DNA from: Streptomyces sp. I6 | Lineage (GTDB): Bacteria > Actinomycetota > Actinomycetes > Streptomycetales > Streptomycetaceae | Direction: 5' to 3' | Assembly: GCA_003725745.1 (NCBI GenBank) | Contig: RHDP01000001.1 | Location: 3,046,001 to 3,110,000 of the forward strand | DNA: 64,000 nt | In this document: in pieces, positions 35,560-44,997 of the stretch | Position numbering within the stretch: the stretch's first letter is position 1 | Layout of the letters: the number at the start of each line of letters is the position of its first letter | The notes under the pieces: model-generated | Database searches by the model: none | What the model was told of the DNA's origin: nothing | Seen by the model: the letters and a program-made list of their open reading frames with translations, nothing else | Made by a program: the position numbers and the translations under genes

Positions 35560-36486
35560 ATGACTGACGCAGCTCCCGCCGCCCTCGAGCCCGGCCGGCA
35601 GATCAAGACGCTTGACGAGCTCACCCCCGAGCTGGCCGACGACGTACTCGGCATGCTGTCCGTCGCCGCCGGTGCCGACGGTGTGCAGGCCGTCTCGGAA
35701 CAGGGCCGGCTGTATCTGCGCCACGGCCGGCGCGAGGGCGTTCGGCACTTCGTGCTGACCGTCGCCGGGGACCTCCGCGGGTACGCCCAACTGGAGGGCA
35801 CCGACCCGGTGGAGGCACCCGCCGCCGAGCTGGTCGTCCACCCCGCGCACCGTGGCCGCGGCCACGGCCGGGCCCTGGGCAACGCGGTGCTCGGCGCGTC
35901 CGGCAAGCGGCTGCGGATGTGGGCGCACGGCGGCAAGTCCGCCGCCCGCCATCTCGCCCAGGTGCTGGGCCTGACCCTGTTCCGTGAACTGCGTCAGCTG
36001 CGCCGTCCGTTGAGCCCGCTCGACATCCCGGAGCCGGTTCTTCCGGAGGGTGTGACGGTCCGCACGTTCGTCCCCGGCCGGGACGACGCCGCCTGGCTCG
36101 CGGTCAACGCGGCCGCTTTCGCCCACCACCCCGAACAGGGATCGATCACCCAGCGGGACCTCGACGACCGCAAGGAAGAGGCCTGGTTCGACCCCAAGGG
36201 CTTCTTCCTCGCCGAGCGCGGGGGCGAGATCGTGGGCTTCCACTGGACCAAACTGCACGCCGAGGACCAGCTCGGCGAGGTGTACGTGCTCGGCATCCGC
36301 CCCGACGCCCAGGGCACCGGCCTCGGCAAGGCCCTGACCGCGATCGGGCTGCGCCATCTCGCGGCGCAGGGGGTGCCGACGGCCATGCTGTACGTCGACG
36401 CGGACAACCCGGCGGCCCTGCGGGTGTACGAACGGCTCGGGTTCACCACGCACGAGGTGGACCTGATGTACCGCACGGAGACGTGA
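35560..36486 (+). CDS. mshD: Mycothiol synthase
   Basis: A 308-residue protein with two GNAT folds, the MshD architecture: acetyl-CoA is used to acetylate Cys-GlcN-Ins, the last step of mycothiol synthesis. The N-terminal half has AAELVVHPAHRGRGHGRALG, and the active C-terminal half has VYVLGIRPDAQGTGLGKALT and LYVDADNPAALRVYERLGFT. It runs divergently from the 5'-nucleotidase. The rest of the pathway, apart from mshA 33 kb away, is not in this window. Confidence 0.95.
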   Translation: MTDAAPAALEPGRQIKTLDELTPELADDVLGMLSVAAGADGVQAVSEQGRLYLRHGRREGVRHFVLTVAGDLRGYAQLEGTDPVEAPAAELVVHPAHRGRGHGRALGNAVLGASGKRLRMWAHGGKSAARHLAQVLGLTLFRELRQLRRPLSPLDIPEPVLPEGVTVRTFVPGRDDAAWLAVNAAAFAHHPEQGSITQRDLDDRKEEAWFDPKGFFLAERGGEIVGFHWTKLHAEDQLGEVYVLGIRPDAQGTGLGKALTAIGLRHLAAQGVPTAMLYVDADNPAALRVYERLGFTTHEVDLMYRTET

Positions 36487-36608
36487 GCCGGCCGTAGCGG
36501 GAGGGGCGAGCCCTGGGGCCGCACCGCGCGATCCGACCGGCACCGGACGGAGGGCCGGCTCGGACGCGGATGCCTCGGCGAGCGGCTCCTGCCGTATCCT
36601 CCTCCTCT

Positions 36609-37265
36609 ATGGCGAGGTGGGGGCGGTCGGCAGCGGACGTCTTCTGGTCGGTGGACCGTGCTCTCGGGGGTCAGCGAGCTCCGACCCCGGTGCAGAGATG
36701 GGCGGCGAGTCACCCGATCGGTGCCGGTCTGTGCATGTCCGTGTTCTCCGCCCTCTTCTTCCTGGGAACGTCCCCGAACGAGGAACCCCCGGACGCGGCG
36801 CCGGCGCTGCTCCTCGGGGCGGTCGTGGGCCTGCTCTTCTCCCTCACCGCGCTGGCCGAGAGAGGCCGGCAGCACCGACTGGTGCGCCTGGGCGTGTGGA
36901 ACGGGCCCGGGCGGCATGCGTCCTCCGTCCGGCGCGGCACGGCGCACACGGCCCGCCGTGAGGCGAGGGCCAGAGCCCGTCGGTCCGTCCTCGGCGCCTG
37001 GGCGGCGTGGTGGGCGTTCCTCACCGCCGTGCTGTGGCTGCTCGGCCTGGTGACCGGTAATCCCGCGGCTCTCCCGGGATGCGCGGCCTCGGCGCTGTTC
37101 ATGATCATTCTGGGTGAGGTCGGCGACCGCCTGCGGCGTCGCTGGACCGCGAGAGGCACCCGTGCCCGGACGAACGCCGGGGGTAGGCCGAGCCCCGCTC
37201 ACGGACGCCGCGCCGCCGGCCCGTCCGGCCCACCTGACGGCTCCCCGCCCGCGCGGGCGGGGTAG
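36609..37265 (+). CDS. Predicted membrane protein of unknown family
   Basis: A 218-residue protein with about four membrane helices (roughly residues 35-53, 62-84, 127-150 and 152-172), an Arg-rich cytoplasmic loop between helices 2 and 3 (RRGTAHTARREARARARR) and an Arg/Pro/Gly-rich tail. I do not recognise the family. ATG 36609 fits the start of the first hydrophilic segment (MARWGRSAADVFWSVD). The gap to ppk is 237 bp. Confidence 0.6.
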   Translation: MARWGRSAADVFWSVDRALGGQRAPTPVQRWAASHPIGAGLCMSVFSALFFLGTSPNEEPPDAAPALLLGAVVGLLFSLTALAERGRQHRLVRLGVWNGPGRHASSVRRGTAHTARREARARARRSVLGAWAAWWAFLTAVLWLLGLVTGNPAALPGCAASALFMIILGEVGDRLRRRWTARGTRARTNAGGRPSPAHGRRAAGPSGPPDGSPPARAG

Positions 37266-37351
37266 ACCCGCCGCGGGCGAGGCGGAGCGGGGGCCGCCGC
37301 ATCCGCGCGGGCCACGGGCATGACGCATGAGGCGCCCGGGGGTACCCCGGA

Positions 37352-37384
37352 TGTCATGTTCTCGTTACCGGCCATTCAGGGACC
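37352..37384 (+). promoter_or_regulatory. Candidate degenerate PHO box upstream of ppk
   Basis: Three consecutive 11-base units (TGTCATGTTCT, CGTTACCGGCC, ATTCAGGGACC) carry TCA/TTA/TCA at the same phase, as PhoP direct-repeat units do. It sits 120 bp upstream of ppk. ppk is known to be PhoP-controlled in Streptomyces; the exact site here is my inference. Confidence 0.4.
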
Positions 37385-37502
37385 CTTGCGACCCTCACGG
37401 AATGCAGCCCGCTGTGCCCCCCGCCCGCGGAACGGGCGTTCCGACCCCGCCGGGACCCGCTCCGGCGCGCCCGGTCACCCCTTTGCGCGGAACAATGGGT
37501 CC

Positions 37503-39724
37503 ATGAGCCAGCAGCCCGCCGAGGTACCGGTCCAGAACGCCCAGCCGTCCGTCGGCTCCATCGCCGCGCACCGCCCGCACGCGATGTCCGCCGCGGTCTC
37601 CGGCCTGGATCCCGACATCGACGCCGACCTCGACGCCTACGAGGGCGAGGCCGAGGGCGCCGAGCTGCCCCAGGGCCGCTTCCTGGACCGCGAGCGCAGC
37701 TGGCTCGCGTTCAACGAGAGGGTCCTGGAACTCGCCGAGGACTCCACCACACCGCTCCTCGAACGAGCGAACTTCCTCGCGATCTTCGCCTCGAACCTGG
37801 ACGAGTTCTTCATGGTCCGGGTGGCCGGACTGAAGCGCCGCATCGCGACCGGCGTCGCGACCCGCTCCGCCTCCGGACTGCAGCCCCGCGAGGTGCTGGA
37901 GCTGATCTGGAACCGCTCCCGCGAGCTCATGGCCCGGCACGCCGCCTGCTTCCAGCAGGACGTCGCCCCGGCCCTCGCCGACGAGGGCATCCACCTCATC
38001 CGGTGGCCCGAGCTCACGGAGAAGGAGCAGGCCCGCCTGTTCACCCTGTTCCGCCAGCAGATCTTCCCGGTCCTCACCCCGCTGGCCGTGGACCCCGCCC
38101 ACCCCTTCCCGTACATCTCGGGCCTGTCGCTGAACCTCGCCGTGGTCGTCCGCAACCCGGTCAGCGGCCACCGCCACTTCGCCCGGGTGAAGGTGCCGCC
38201 GCTGCTGTCCCGCTTCCTCGAGGCCTCCCCGCAGCGGTACGTACCGCTCGAGGACGTCATCGCGGCCCATCTCGAGGAGCTCTTCCCCGGCATGGAGGTG
38301 CTCGCGCACCACATGTTCCGGGTGACCAGGAACGAGGACCTCGAGGTCGAGGAGGACGACGCCGAGAACCTGCTCCAGGCCCTGGAGAAGGAGCTGCTGC
38401 GCCGCCGCTTCGGCCCGCCGGTCCGGCTGGAGGTCGAGGAGTCCATCGACCCGTACGTACTGGACCTGCTGGTACGGGAGCTGAAGATCTCCGAGTCCGA
38501 GGTCTACCCGCTGCCCGGGCCGCTGGACCTGACCGGCCTGTTCGGGATCGTCTCGCTCGACCGGCCCGAGCTGAAGTACCCCAAGTTCATCGCCGGTACC
38601 CACCGCGACCTCGCCGAGGTCGAGTCCGCGTCGGCACCCGACATCTTCGCCGCGCTGCGCGAGCGGGACGTGCTCCTGCACCACCCCTACGACTCCTTCT
38701 CCACGTCCGTCCAGGCCTTCCTCGAGCAGGCGGCGGCCGACCCCGACGTCCTCGCGATCAAGCAGACGCTCTACCGGACCTCCGGCAAGTCGCCGATCGT
38801 GGACGCGCTGATCGACGCGGCCGAGTCCGGCAAGCAGGTCCTCGTCCTGGTCGAGATCAAGGCCCGCTTCGACGAGCAGGCCAACATCAAGTGGGCCCGC
38901 AAGCTGGAGGAGGCCGGCTGCCACGTGGTCTACGGGCTCGTCGGCCTGAAGACCCACTGCAAGCTGTCGCTCGTGGTCCGGCAGGAGGGGGACACCCTGC
39001 GCCGCTACTCGCACGTCGGGACCGGCAACTACCACCCCAAGACCGCCCGGCTGTACGAGGACCTCGGCCTGCTCACCGCGGACCCGCAGGTCGGCGCCGA
39101 CCTCTCCGACCTGTTCAACCGGCTCTCCGGCTACTCGCGCCGCGAGACCTACCGCCGGCTGCTCGTCGCCCCGAAGTCGCTGCGCGACGGGCTGGTCGCC
39201 CGGGTCGACAAGGAGATCGTCCACCACCGGGCGGGGCGCCCGCCTACGTCCGCATCAAGGTCAACTCGATGGTCGACGAGACGATCATCGACGCCCTCTA
39301 CCGTGCGTCCCAGGCCGGTGTGCCGGTCGACGTCTGGGTCCGCGGGATCTGCGCGATCCGGCCGGACGTACCGGGCCTGTCCGAGAACATAAGGGTCCGC
39401 TCCGTGCTGGGGCGCTTCCTGGAGCACTCCCGGATCTTCGCCTTCGGCAACGGCGGCGAACCGGAGGTGTGGATCGGCAGCGCCGACATGATGCACCGCA
39501 ACCTCGACCGCCGCATCGAGGCGCTCGTCCGGGTCACCGACCCGGCCCACCGCGCTGCCCTGACCCGGCTCATGGAATCCGGTATGTCCGACTCCACCTC
39601 GTCCTGGCACCTCGGCCCCGACGGCGAGTGGACCCGCCACTCGACCGACGGGGACGGGCAGCCGCTGCGGCACGTCCAGGAGATGCTCATAGACGCCCGG
39701 AGGCGCCGGCGTGCACAACCATGA
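37503..39724 (+). CDS. ppk: Polyphosphate kinase 1, frameshifted as sequenced
   Basis: About 740 residues when one base is restored. PPK1 makes polyphosphate from ATP and reverses the reaction. The N-terminal domain is recognisable ([20 protein letters not shown], then [19 protein letters not shown]). The catalytic domain has [20 protein letters not shown], with the autophosphorylated His, and the second conserved His-bearing segment [18 protein letters not shown]. The break is at CCC 39239-39241: CCCC gives [20 protein letters not shown], the normal protein; as written the frame closes early. The start ATG 37503 follows a possible PHO box. CHAD and Nudix genes overlap downstream. Confidence 0.93.
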
Positions 39725-40850
39725 CCTCCCCCCGGCGCCGCGAGGGGCCGGCGCCGACCAGGTCCTGGCCGGATACCTGCGGACGCAGGCCGGCGACTTC
39801 CTGCGCAGTCTGCGGCTGCACGGCGAGAGCGGCGCGGACACCCACGGCGCGGCGGAGGCCGCCCGGGCCCTGCGGAGAGCCGCGCACCGCATCCGCGGCA
39901 CACTCCACACCTTCCGGCCCCTGCTCGACCCGGCCTGGGCGGACCAGCTGCGCACCGAGCTGGCCTGGCTGTCCGGCGTGCTCGCCGAGGAGCACGCCTG
40001 CACGGCCCGGCTGACCCGGCTGCTCGACGCCCTGGCCCGGCTCTCGGGCACCCAGCCGGTGCCGGCGGCCCGTACCCGGATCGGCGATGCCGGCACGGCC
40101 GGGCCGGCAAAGGCCCGGCCGTGCGAGGGCGGCCCGGCGCCGGAGCAGGCCGCGGCCGCCCCAGCCCGCGCCGCGGGGCGCCGCGGCGCCCTCACCGTCG
40201 GCGGCGCCCGCGCCGGGGCACTGCTGGAACGGCAGCTGACCCTCGGCCGCACCCGGGCCCACTCCGCCGCCCTCCAGGCTCTGGGATCCTCCCGGTTCCA
40301 CGCGGTCGCGGACGCCGTCGCGCTGCTCGCCTCCGAGGTGCCGCTGGCCGCGACCGCCGCCGCGCCCGGCGCCGCCCTCGCGGCGCACGCGGAGATCGCC
40401 GAGCGCCGGCTGCTCGACGCGGTCACCGCACTGCCGCTGGCCCGCGCGGCCCACCCGTACAACGCCGAAGCCCTGGTCCACGGCCTCGCCACCGCCTCCG
40501 CCGGCGAGGCCCAGGACGCCCCCTGGCACCAGGTGCGGCATCTGCTGCGGCTGCACGCCTACGCCCAGGAGGTGCTGCACGCCGGGTGCGGCACCGGCAC
40601 CGGCCGCCGGCTCACCACCGCGGGCCGCACGCTGGACCGGCACCGCGACGCCGCCGAAGCGGCGGCGGCCGCCGCCGCCGCGGCCCGCACCCCCCGTATC
40701 GCGCCGGCCACCGCCTACGCCCTCGGTGTGCTCCACGCCGACCAGCGCCACGAGGTCGAAGCCGCCCGCTTCGCCTTCCAGCAGGCATGGCAGGAAGCAC
40801 CCCAGGGGCCCGACGGGCCCCATGACGAGCACGCACTGGCCGCGCCATGA
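39711..40850 (+). CDS. CHAD domain protein
   Basis: A 379-residue alpha-helical protein with conserved His and basic residues ([20 protein letters not shown], then [20 protein letters not shown]). CHAD proteins bind polyphosphate. It starts with GTG 39711 inside the last codons of ppk (14-bp overlap) and overlaps the next gene by 4 bp, so it belongs to the polyphosphate operon. The helical bundle is interrupted by an Ala/Pro/Gly-rich linker in the middle (about residues 120-155). A role as polyphosphate-binding partner of Ppk is an inference. Confidence 0.85.
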   Translation: MHNHDLPPAPRGAGADQVLAGYLRTQAGDFLRSLRLHGESGADTHGAAEAARALRRAAHRIRGTLHTFRPLLDPAWADQLRTELAWLSGVLAEEHACTARLTRLLDALARLSGTQPVPAARTRIGDAGTAGPAKARPCEGGPAPEQAAAAPARAAGRRGALTVGGARAGALLERQLTLGRTRAHSAALQALGSSRFHAVADAVALLASEVPLAATAAAPGAALAAHAEIAERRLLDAVTALPLARAAHPYNAEALVHGLATASAGEAQDAPWHQVRHLLRLHAYAQEVLHAGCGTGTGRRLTTAGRTLDRHRDAAEAAAAAAAAARTPRIAPATAYALGVLHADQRHEVEAARFAFQQAWQEAPQGPDGPHDEHALAAP

Positions 40851-41273
40851 GCAGCGCCTCCGACGGCACGGTCCTCGCGGCCGGCTGCGTCCTGTGGCGC
40901 CGATCCCGCGGAAGGCCGGGGGAATCGAGATCTGCCTGGTCCACCGCCCCGGTACGACGACTGGTCGCACCCGAAGGGCAAGCTCAAGCAGGGTGAACGG
41001 GCACTGGACGGAGCGCTGCGCGAGGTCCGTGAGGAGACCGGCCACCAGGGGGTGCCGGGCCCGGTCCTGCCGACGGTCCGCTACCTCGTGGACAACCGCC
41101 CCAAGCAGGTCAGCTACTGGGCCGCCGAGGCCCCGGCGCCGGGCCGCTTCACCCCCGGCCGCGAGGTCGACCGCATCGCCTGGCTGCCCCCGGACGCCGC
41201 CCGCCGCCGGATCACCGAGCCCCGCGACCGCGCCCTCGTCGACGCGCTGCTGAAGGCCCTCGGCACCCGCTGA
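40847..41273 (+). CDS. MutT-like Nudix hydrolase, two frameshifts as sequenced
   Basis: With two bases restored this is about 142 residues. Start ATG 40847 overlaps the CHAD gene: SDGTVLAAGCVLWRRS, then EICLVHRP, then YDDWSHPKGKLKQGERALDG and ALREVREETGHQG (complete Nudix box), ending ALLKALGTR. MutT-like enzymes hydrolyse oxidised or other nucleoside triphosphates. The losses lie at about 40908-40922 (perhaps the GGGGG run) and at the CCCC of 40947-40950. Frame order (2, then 1, then 0) is exactly what two single-base losses give. Third gene of the ppk-CHAD operon. Confidence 0.82.
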
Positions 41274-41451
41274 ACCACGGGCCCGGGCCCAGGGGCACCG
41301 CGGATACCCCCGAGACCCCCGCACCAGCCGCCGGACCAGGAACCTCCCCGCCACCCAGCGCCGCCTCACCACCCGGCCGGGACCCGTCCCGCCGTACCCG
41401 CCGGCCCGCAGGTCACGCCCCGATAAAGGTGGAACCTCTTTGTCCGGCAGG
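41274..41451. other. Gap between the Nudix gene and the pst promoter
   Basis: C-rich and featureless apart from CACCCGC-like short repeats; no gene or hairpin is convincing. The following 177 bp carry the PHO box, the -10 and the pstS leader. Confidence 0.5.
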
Positions 41452-41506
41452 GTTCACCTCCCGTTCACCACCCCCCGTCGGCGGCTTCACCTGATCTGCC
41501 TAATTT
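41452..41506 (+). promoter_or_regulatory. PHO box and -10 of pstSCAB
   Basis: GTTCACCTCCC and GTTCACCACCC (41452-41473) are two consecutive consensus 11-base PhoP units (GTTCACC). A degenerate unit (CCCGTCGGCGG) and a further TTCACC-bearing unit (CTTCACCTGAT) follow to 41495. A -10-like TAATTT is at 41501-41506. The pstS GTG is 122 bp further on. Confidence 0.88.
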
Positions 41507-41628
41507 CGGGCCTACCCGGTGCCCGGCCGAGTGCCGCACCACCCACCCCGACACGCGCCGCCGGAGAACGACGAGGACGGACGAGTCCTCGAGCGCGACC
41601 CGGCGGCTTCTGGAAGGAACACCCGAAA

Positions 41629-42762
41629 GTGAAGCTTCAGCGCAAGAACGGGCTTCGCGCCACCGCGCTCGGTGCCCTCGCCGTGTCCGGCGCCCTGGTC
41701 CTCACGGCGTGTGGTTCGGACGACAACACCGGCGGCACCGGCAACGCGGGCGAGAAGAAGACCGCCGCGTCGAACATCAAGTGCGACGATGCCAAGGGCC
41801 AGCTGATGGCGTCCGGCTCCAGCGCCCAGAAGAACGCCATGGACCTGTGGGTCAAGAACTACATGGCCGCCTGCACCGGCGTGGAGGTCAACTACAAGTC
41901 CTCCTCCTCCGGCGAGGGCATCGTCGCCTTCAACCAGGGCACCGTCGGTTTCGCCGGCTCCGACTCCGCGCTGAAGCCCGACGAGGTCGAGGAGTCCAAG
42001 AAGGTGTGCACGTCCGGCCAGGGCATCAACCTGCCCATGGTCGGCGGCCCGATCGCCATCGGCTACAACCTGCCCGGCGTCGACAGCCTGGTCCTGGACG
42101 CCCCGACCGTCGCCAAGATCTTCGACACGAAGATCAAGAAGTGGAACGACCCGGCGATCGCCAAGCTGAACCCGGGCGTCACGCTGCCCGACACCACCAT
42201 CCAGGCCTTCCACCGCTCCGAGGACTCCGGCACCACCCAGAACCTGGGCAAGTACCTCGGCAAGGCCGCCCCGAACGACTGGAAGTACGAGGCCGAGAAG
42301 AAGTGGCCCGCCCCGGGCGGCCAGGCGGCCCAGGGCTCCTCCGGTGTCGCGGCCCAGGTCAAGCAGGTCCCCGGCGCCATCGGCTACTTCGAGCTCTCCT
42401 ACGCCAAGTCCCAGGACATCCCGGCGGTCTCGATCGACACCGGTGCCTCCGCGCCGGCCGAGGCCACCTCCGAGAACGCGTCCAAGGCCATCGCCGCCGC
42501 CAAGATCAAGGGCACCGGCAAGGACCTGGCACTCGACCTCGACTACACCACCAAGGCCGAGGGCGCCTACCCGCTCGTCCTGGTGACGTACGAGGTCGTC
42601 TGCGACACCGGCAACAAGCCCGAGACCCTCGACACGGTCAAGTCCTTCCTCAGCTACACCGCCTCGGACGAGGGCCAGAAGATCCTCACCGACGCCGGCT
42701 ACGCCCCGATCCCGACCGAGATCAACGCCAAGGTCCGCGAGACCGTCAACGGCCTCTCGTAA
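41629..42762 (+). CDS. pstS: Phosphate-binding lipoprotein PstS
   Basis: A 377-residue periplasmic-type binding protein anchored as a lipoprotein: signal MKLQRKNGLRATALGALAVS, lipobox LTAC with Cys28. The mature domain has the PstS ligand region LMASGSSAQKNAMDLWVKN, then GSDSAL, HRSEDSGTTQNLGKYLGK. It delivers phosphate to PstCA. GTG 41629-41631 with the GGAAGGA site 11 bp upstream is the start (residues KLQRKNG follow). Induced by phosphate starvation through the PHO box. The hairpin after it allows more PstS than PstC. Confidence 0.96.
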   Translation: MKLQRKNGLRATALGALAVSGALVLTACGSDDNTGGTGNAGEKKTAASNIKCDDAKGQLMASGSSAQKNAMDLWVKNYMAACTGVEVNYKSSSSGEGIVAFNQGTVGFAGSDSALKPDEVEESKKVCTSGQGINLPMVGGPIAIGYNLPGVDSLVLDAPTVAKIFDTKIKKWNDPAIAKLNPGVTLPDTTIQAFHRSEDSGTTQNLGKYLGKAAPNDWKYEAEKKWPAPGGQAAQGSSGVAAQVKQVPGAIGYFELSYAKSQDIPAVSIDTGASAPAEATSENASKAIAAAKIKGTGKDLALDLDYTTKAEGAYPLVLVTYEVVCDTGNKPETLDTVKSFLSYTASDEGQKILTDAGYAPIPTEINAKVRETVNGLS

Positions 42763-42783
42763 CCGACCGGCTTCCGCGACGGC

Positions 42784-42820
42784 GGAGGCCGGCCCGGACC
42801 ACCACTCCGGGCCGGCCTCC
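42784..42820 (+). terminator. Hairpin between pstS and pstC
   Basis: A perfect 15-bp stem (GGAGGCCGGCCCGGA) with a 7-base loop, flanked by further GGC/GCC pairing, lies 21 bp after the pstS stop and 77 bp before pstC. It probably lowers transcription of the downstream permease genes or protects the pstS message. Confidence 0.7.
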
Positions 42821-42897
42821 CCGCCGTCACCCTCCGGTGCACCGCCGCCAGGGGAACCGCGACCCGCGGGCCCTTCCCCACCCAGACCGGAAAGATC

Positions 42898-43889
42898 ATG
42901 GCTTCCACCACACCCACAGAGACACCGCCGGCACCCCCGGCCGCCTCGCGCCGCGCCGCGTCCACCGGCCGCGTGGGGGACAAGGTCTTCCTTGGCCTCT
43001 CCCGTGGATCGGGCATCCTGCTGCTCGCGATCATGGCGTCGATCGCCGTGTTCCTCAGCTACCGCGCCGCCCTCGCCATCTCCAAGGACGAAGGCAACTT
43101 CCTCACCACCTTCGACTGGAACCCGGCGGGTGACCCGCCCGTCTTCGGCATCGCGGTCCTGCTCTTCGGCACCGTCGTCAGCTCGATCATCGCGATGGCC
43201 ATCGCGGTCCCCATCGCCGTCGGCATCGCCCTCTTCATCTCCCACTACGCGCCCCGCCGCATAGCCGCCCCGCTCGCCTACGTGGTCGACCTGCTGGCCG
43301 CCGTCCCGTCGATCATCTACGGCATCTGGGGAGCCCTCTTCCTCGTCCCGTACCTGGGAGGGCTGAACCTGTGGCTGGACGAGTACCTGGGCTGGACGTA
43401 CATCTTCGACAAGACCGAGGTCGGCGTCGCCCGCTCCCTCTTCACCGTCGGCATCCTGCTCGCCATCATGATCCTGCCGATCGTGACCAGCGTGAGCCGT
43501 GAGGTCTTCCTCCAGGTCCCGCGGATGAACGAGGAGGCCGCACTCGCGCTCGGCGCGACCCGCTGGGAGGTCATCCGCATGTCGGTGCTCCCCTTCGGCC
43601 GCTCCGGCGTCATCTCCGCCTCGATGCTCGGCCTCGGCCGCGCGCTCGGCGAGACCATGGCCGTCGCCACGGTGCTCTCCCCGAGCTTCGTGATCTCGCT
43701 CCACATCCTCGACCCGGGCGGCGGGACGTTCGCCCAGAACATCGCCGCGAAGTTCGACGAGGCCAACCAGTTCGGCCGGGACGCCCTGATCGCCTCCGGT
43801 CTGGTCCTCTTCGTGCTCACCCTGCTGGTCAACGGCGCCGCACGGCTGATCATCGCGCGCCGCAAGGAGTACTCGGGGCGAACGCCTGA
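42898..43889 (+). CDS. pstC: Phosphate ABC permease PstC, frameshifted as sequenced
   Basis: About 330 residues with one base restored. Six membrane segments of the PstC type; the cytoplasmic EAA-like loop reads EEAALALGATRWEVIRMSVL. After RRKEYSG the normal ending is A-N-A-stop, with TGA 43887-43889 overlapping the pstA ATG by one base. As written, GGGG at 43875-43878 should be GGGGG, and the frame instead runs on for hundreds of nonsense codons inside pstA. ATG 42898. Forms the membrane channel with PstA. Confidence 0.93.
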
Positions 43890-44968
43890 TGAGCCACGCA
43901 ACCGTCAAGGACACCCGCACCGACGCCCCCGCACCGCGCCGGGGGAACACCCTGAGCCGCCGCGGACTGCCCCGCTGGGCCCAGCCCGCCTTCGCGGTCG
44001 TCTCCGTCGCGCTCGGCTGCGGCATCGGCATGGCCGCCGGCTGGGAGAGCCGCGTCCAGTGGGGCCTGATCTCCGCCCTGCTGTTCGTGGCCATCTCGTA
44101 CACGACCACCTCGGCCGTCGAGAACCGCCGCCAGGCCAGGGACCGCCTCGCCACCAGCGTCGTCTGGGTGTGCTTCGTCCTCGCCGTCATCCCGCTGCTC
44201 TCCCTGATCTGGGTGACGGTCAGCCGGGGCATGAAGGCCCTCGACGGCTACTTCCTCACCCACTCGATGGCCGGCGTCCCCGGTTTCGAGCCCGGCGGCG
44301 GCGTCTACCACGCCCTGGTCGGCACCCTGGAGCAGGTCGGTCTCGCGACCCTGATCTCCGTGCCCGTCGGCCTGCTGACCGCCGTCTACCTGGTCGAGTA
44401 CGGCAAGGGGGCCCTGGCCAGGGCCGTGACCTTCTTCGTCGACGTCATGACCGGTATCCCGTCGATCGTCGCCGGCCTCTTCATCCTCTCGATCATGCTG
44501 CTGGCCGGCTGGTCCCCGTCCGGGTTCATGGGCTCGCTCGCCCTCACCATCCTGATGATCCCGGTCGTGGTCCGGTCCACCGAGGAGATGCTCAAGCTCG
44601 TCCCGAACGAGCTGCGCGAAGCCTCCCTCGCCCTCGGCGTCCCGAAGTGGAGGACGATCACCAAGGTCGTCATCCCGACCGCCGTCGGCGGCATCTCGAC
44701 CGGTGTGATGCTGGCCGTCGCCCGTATCGCGGGTGAGACCGCGCCGATCATGCTGCTCGTCTTCGGCAGCCAGCTGATCAACACCAACCCCTTCGAAGGC
44801 GCCCAGTCCTCGCTCCCCTTCTACATCTGGGAGCAGTACCGGGTCGGCAGCGAGGCGTCGTACGACCGCGCCTGGGCCGCCGCCCTCGTACTGATCGCCT
44901 TCGTCATGATCCTCAACCTGGTGGCCCGCGGCATCGCCCGCTGGAAGGCCCCGAAGACCGGCCGCTGA
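43889..44968 (+). CDS. pstA: Phosphate ABC permease PstA
   Basis: A 359-residue permease with a longer N-terminal extension than PstC (two extra hydrophobic stretches at about 30-80). The transport core starts near residue 130, with the coupling loop LREASLALGVPKWRTITKVV. The ATG 43889 overlaps the repaired pstC stop. Next gene is pstB after 29 bp. Confidence 0.95.
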   Translation: MSHATVKDTRTDAPAPRRGNTLSRRGLPRWAQPAFAVVSVALGCGIGMAAGWESRVQWGLISALLFVAISYTTTSAVENRRQARDRLATSVVWVCFVLAVIPLLSLIWVTVSRGMKALDGYFLTHSMAGVPGFEPGGGVYHALVGTLEQVGLATLISVPVGLLTAVYLVEYGKGALARAVTFFVDVMTGIPSIVAGLFILSIMLLAGWSPSGFMGSLALTILMIPVVVRSTEEMLKLVPNELREASLALGVPKWRTITKVVIPTAVGGISTGVMLAVARIAGETAPIMLLVFGSQLINTNPFEGAQSSLPFYIWEQYRVGSEASYDRAWAAALVLIAFVMILNLVARGIARWKAPKTGR

Positions 44969-44997
44969 GCGCGCGGCGATTGGGAAGTGACTGAGTA

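Noticed and set aside
41512-44232. Minus-strand frame of about 906 codons opposite pstS, pstC and pstA
   Set aside because: Made of Gly/Asp/Glu/Arg-rich repeats with no recognisable domain, exactly opposite the phosphate operon. It is a GC-driven shadow.
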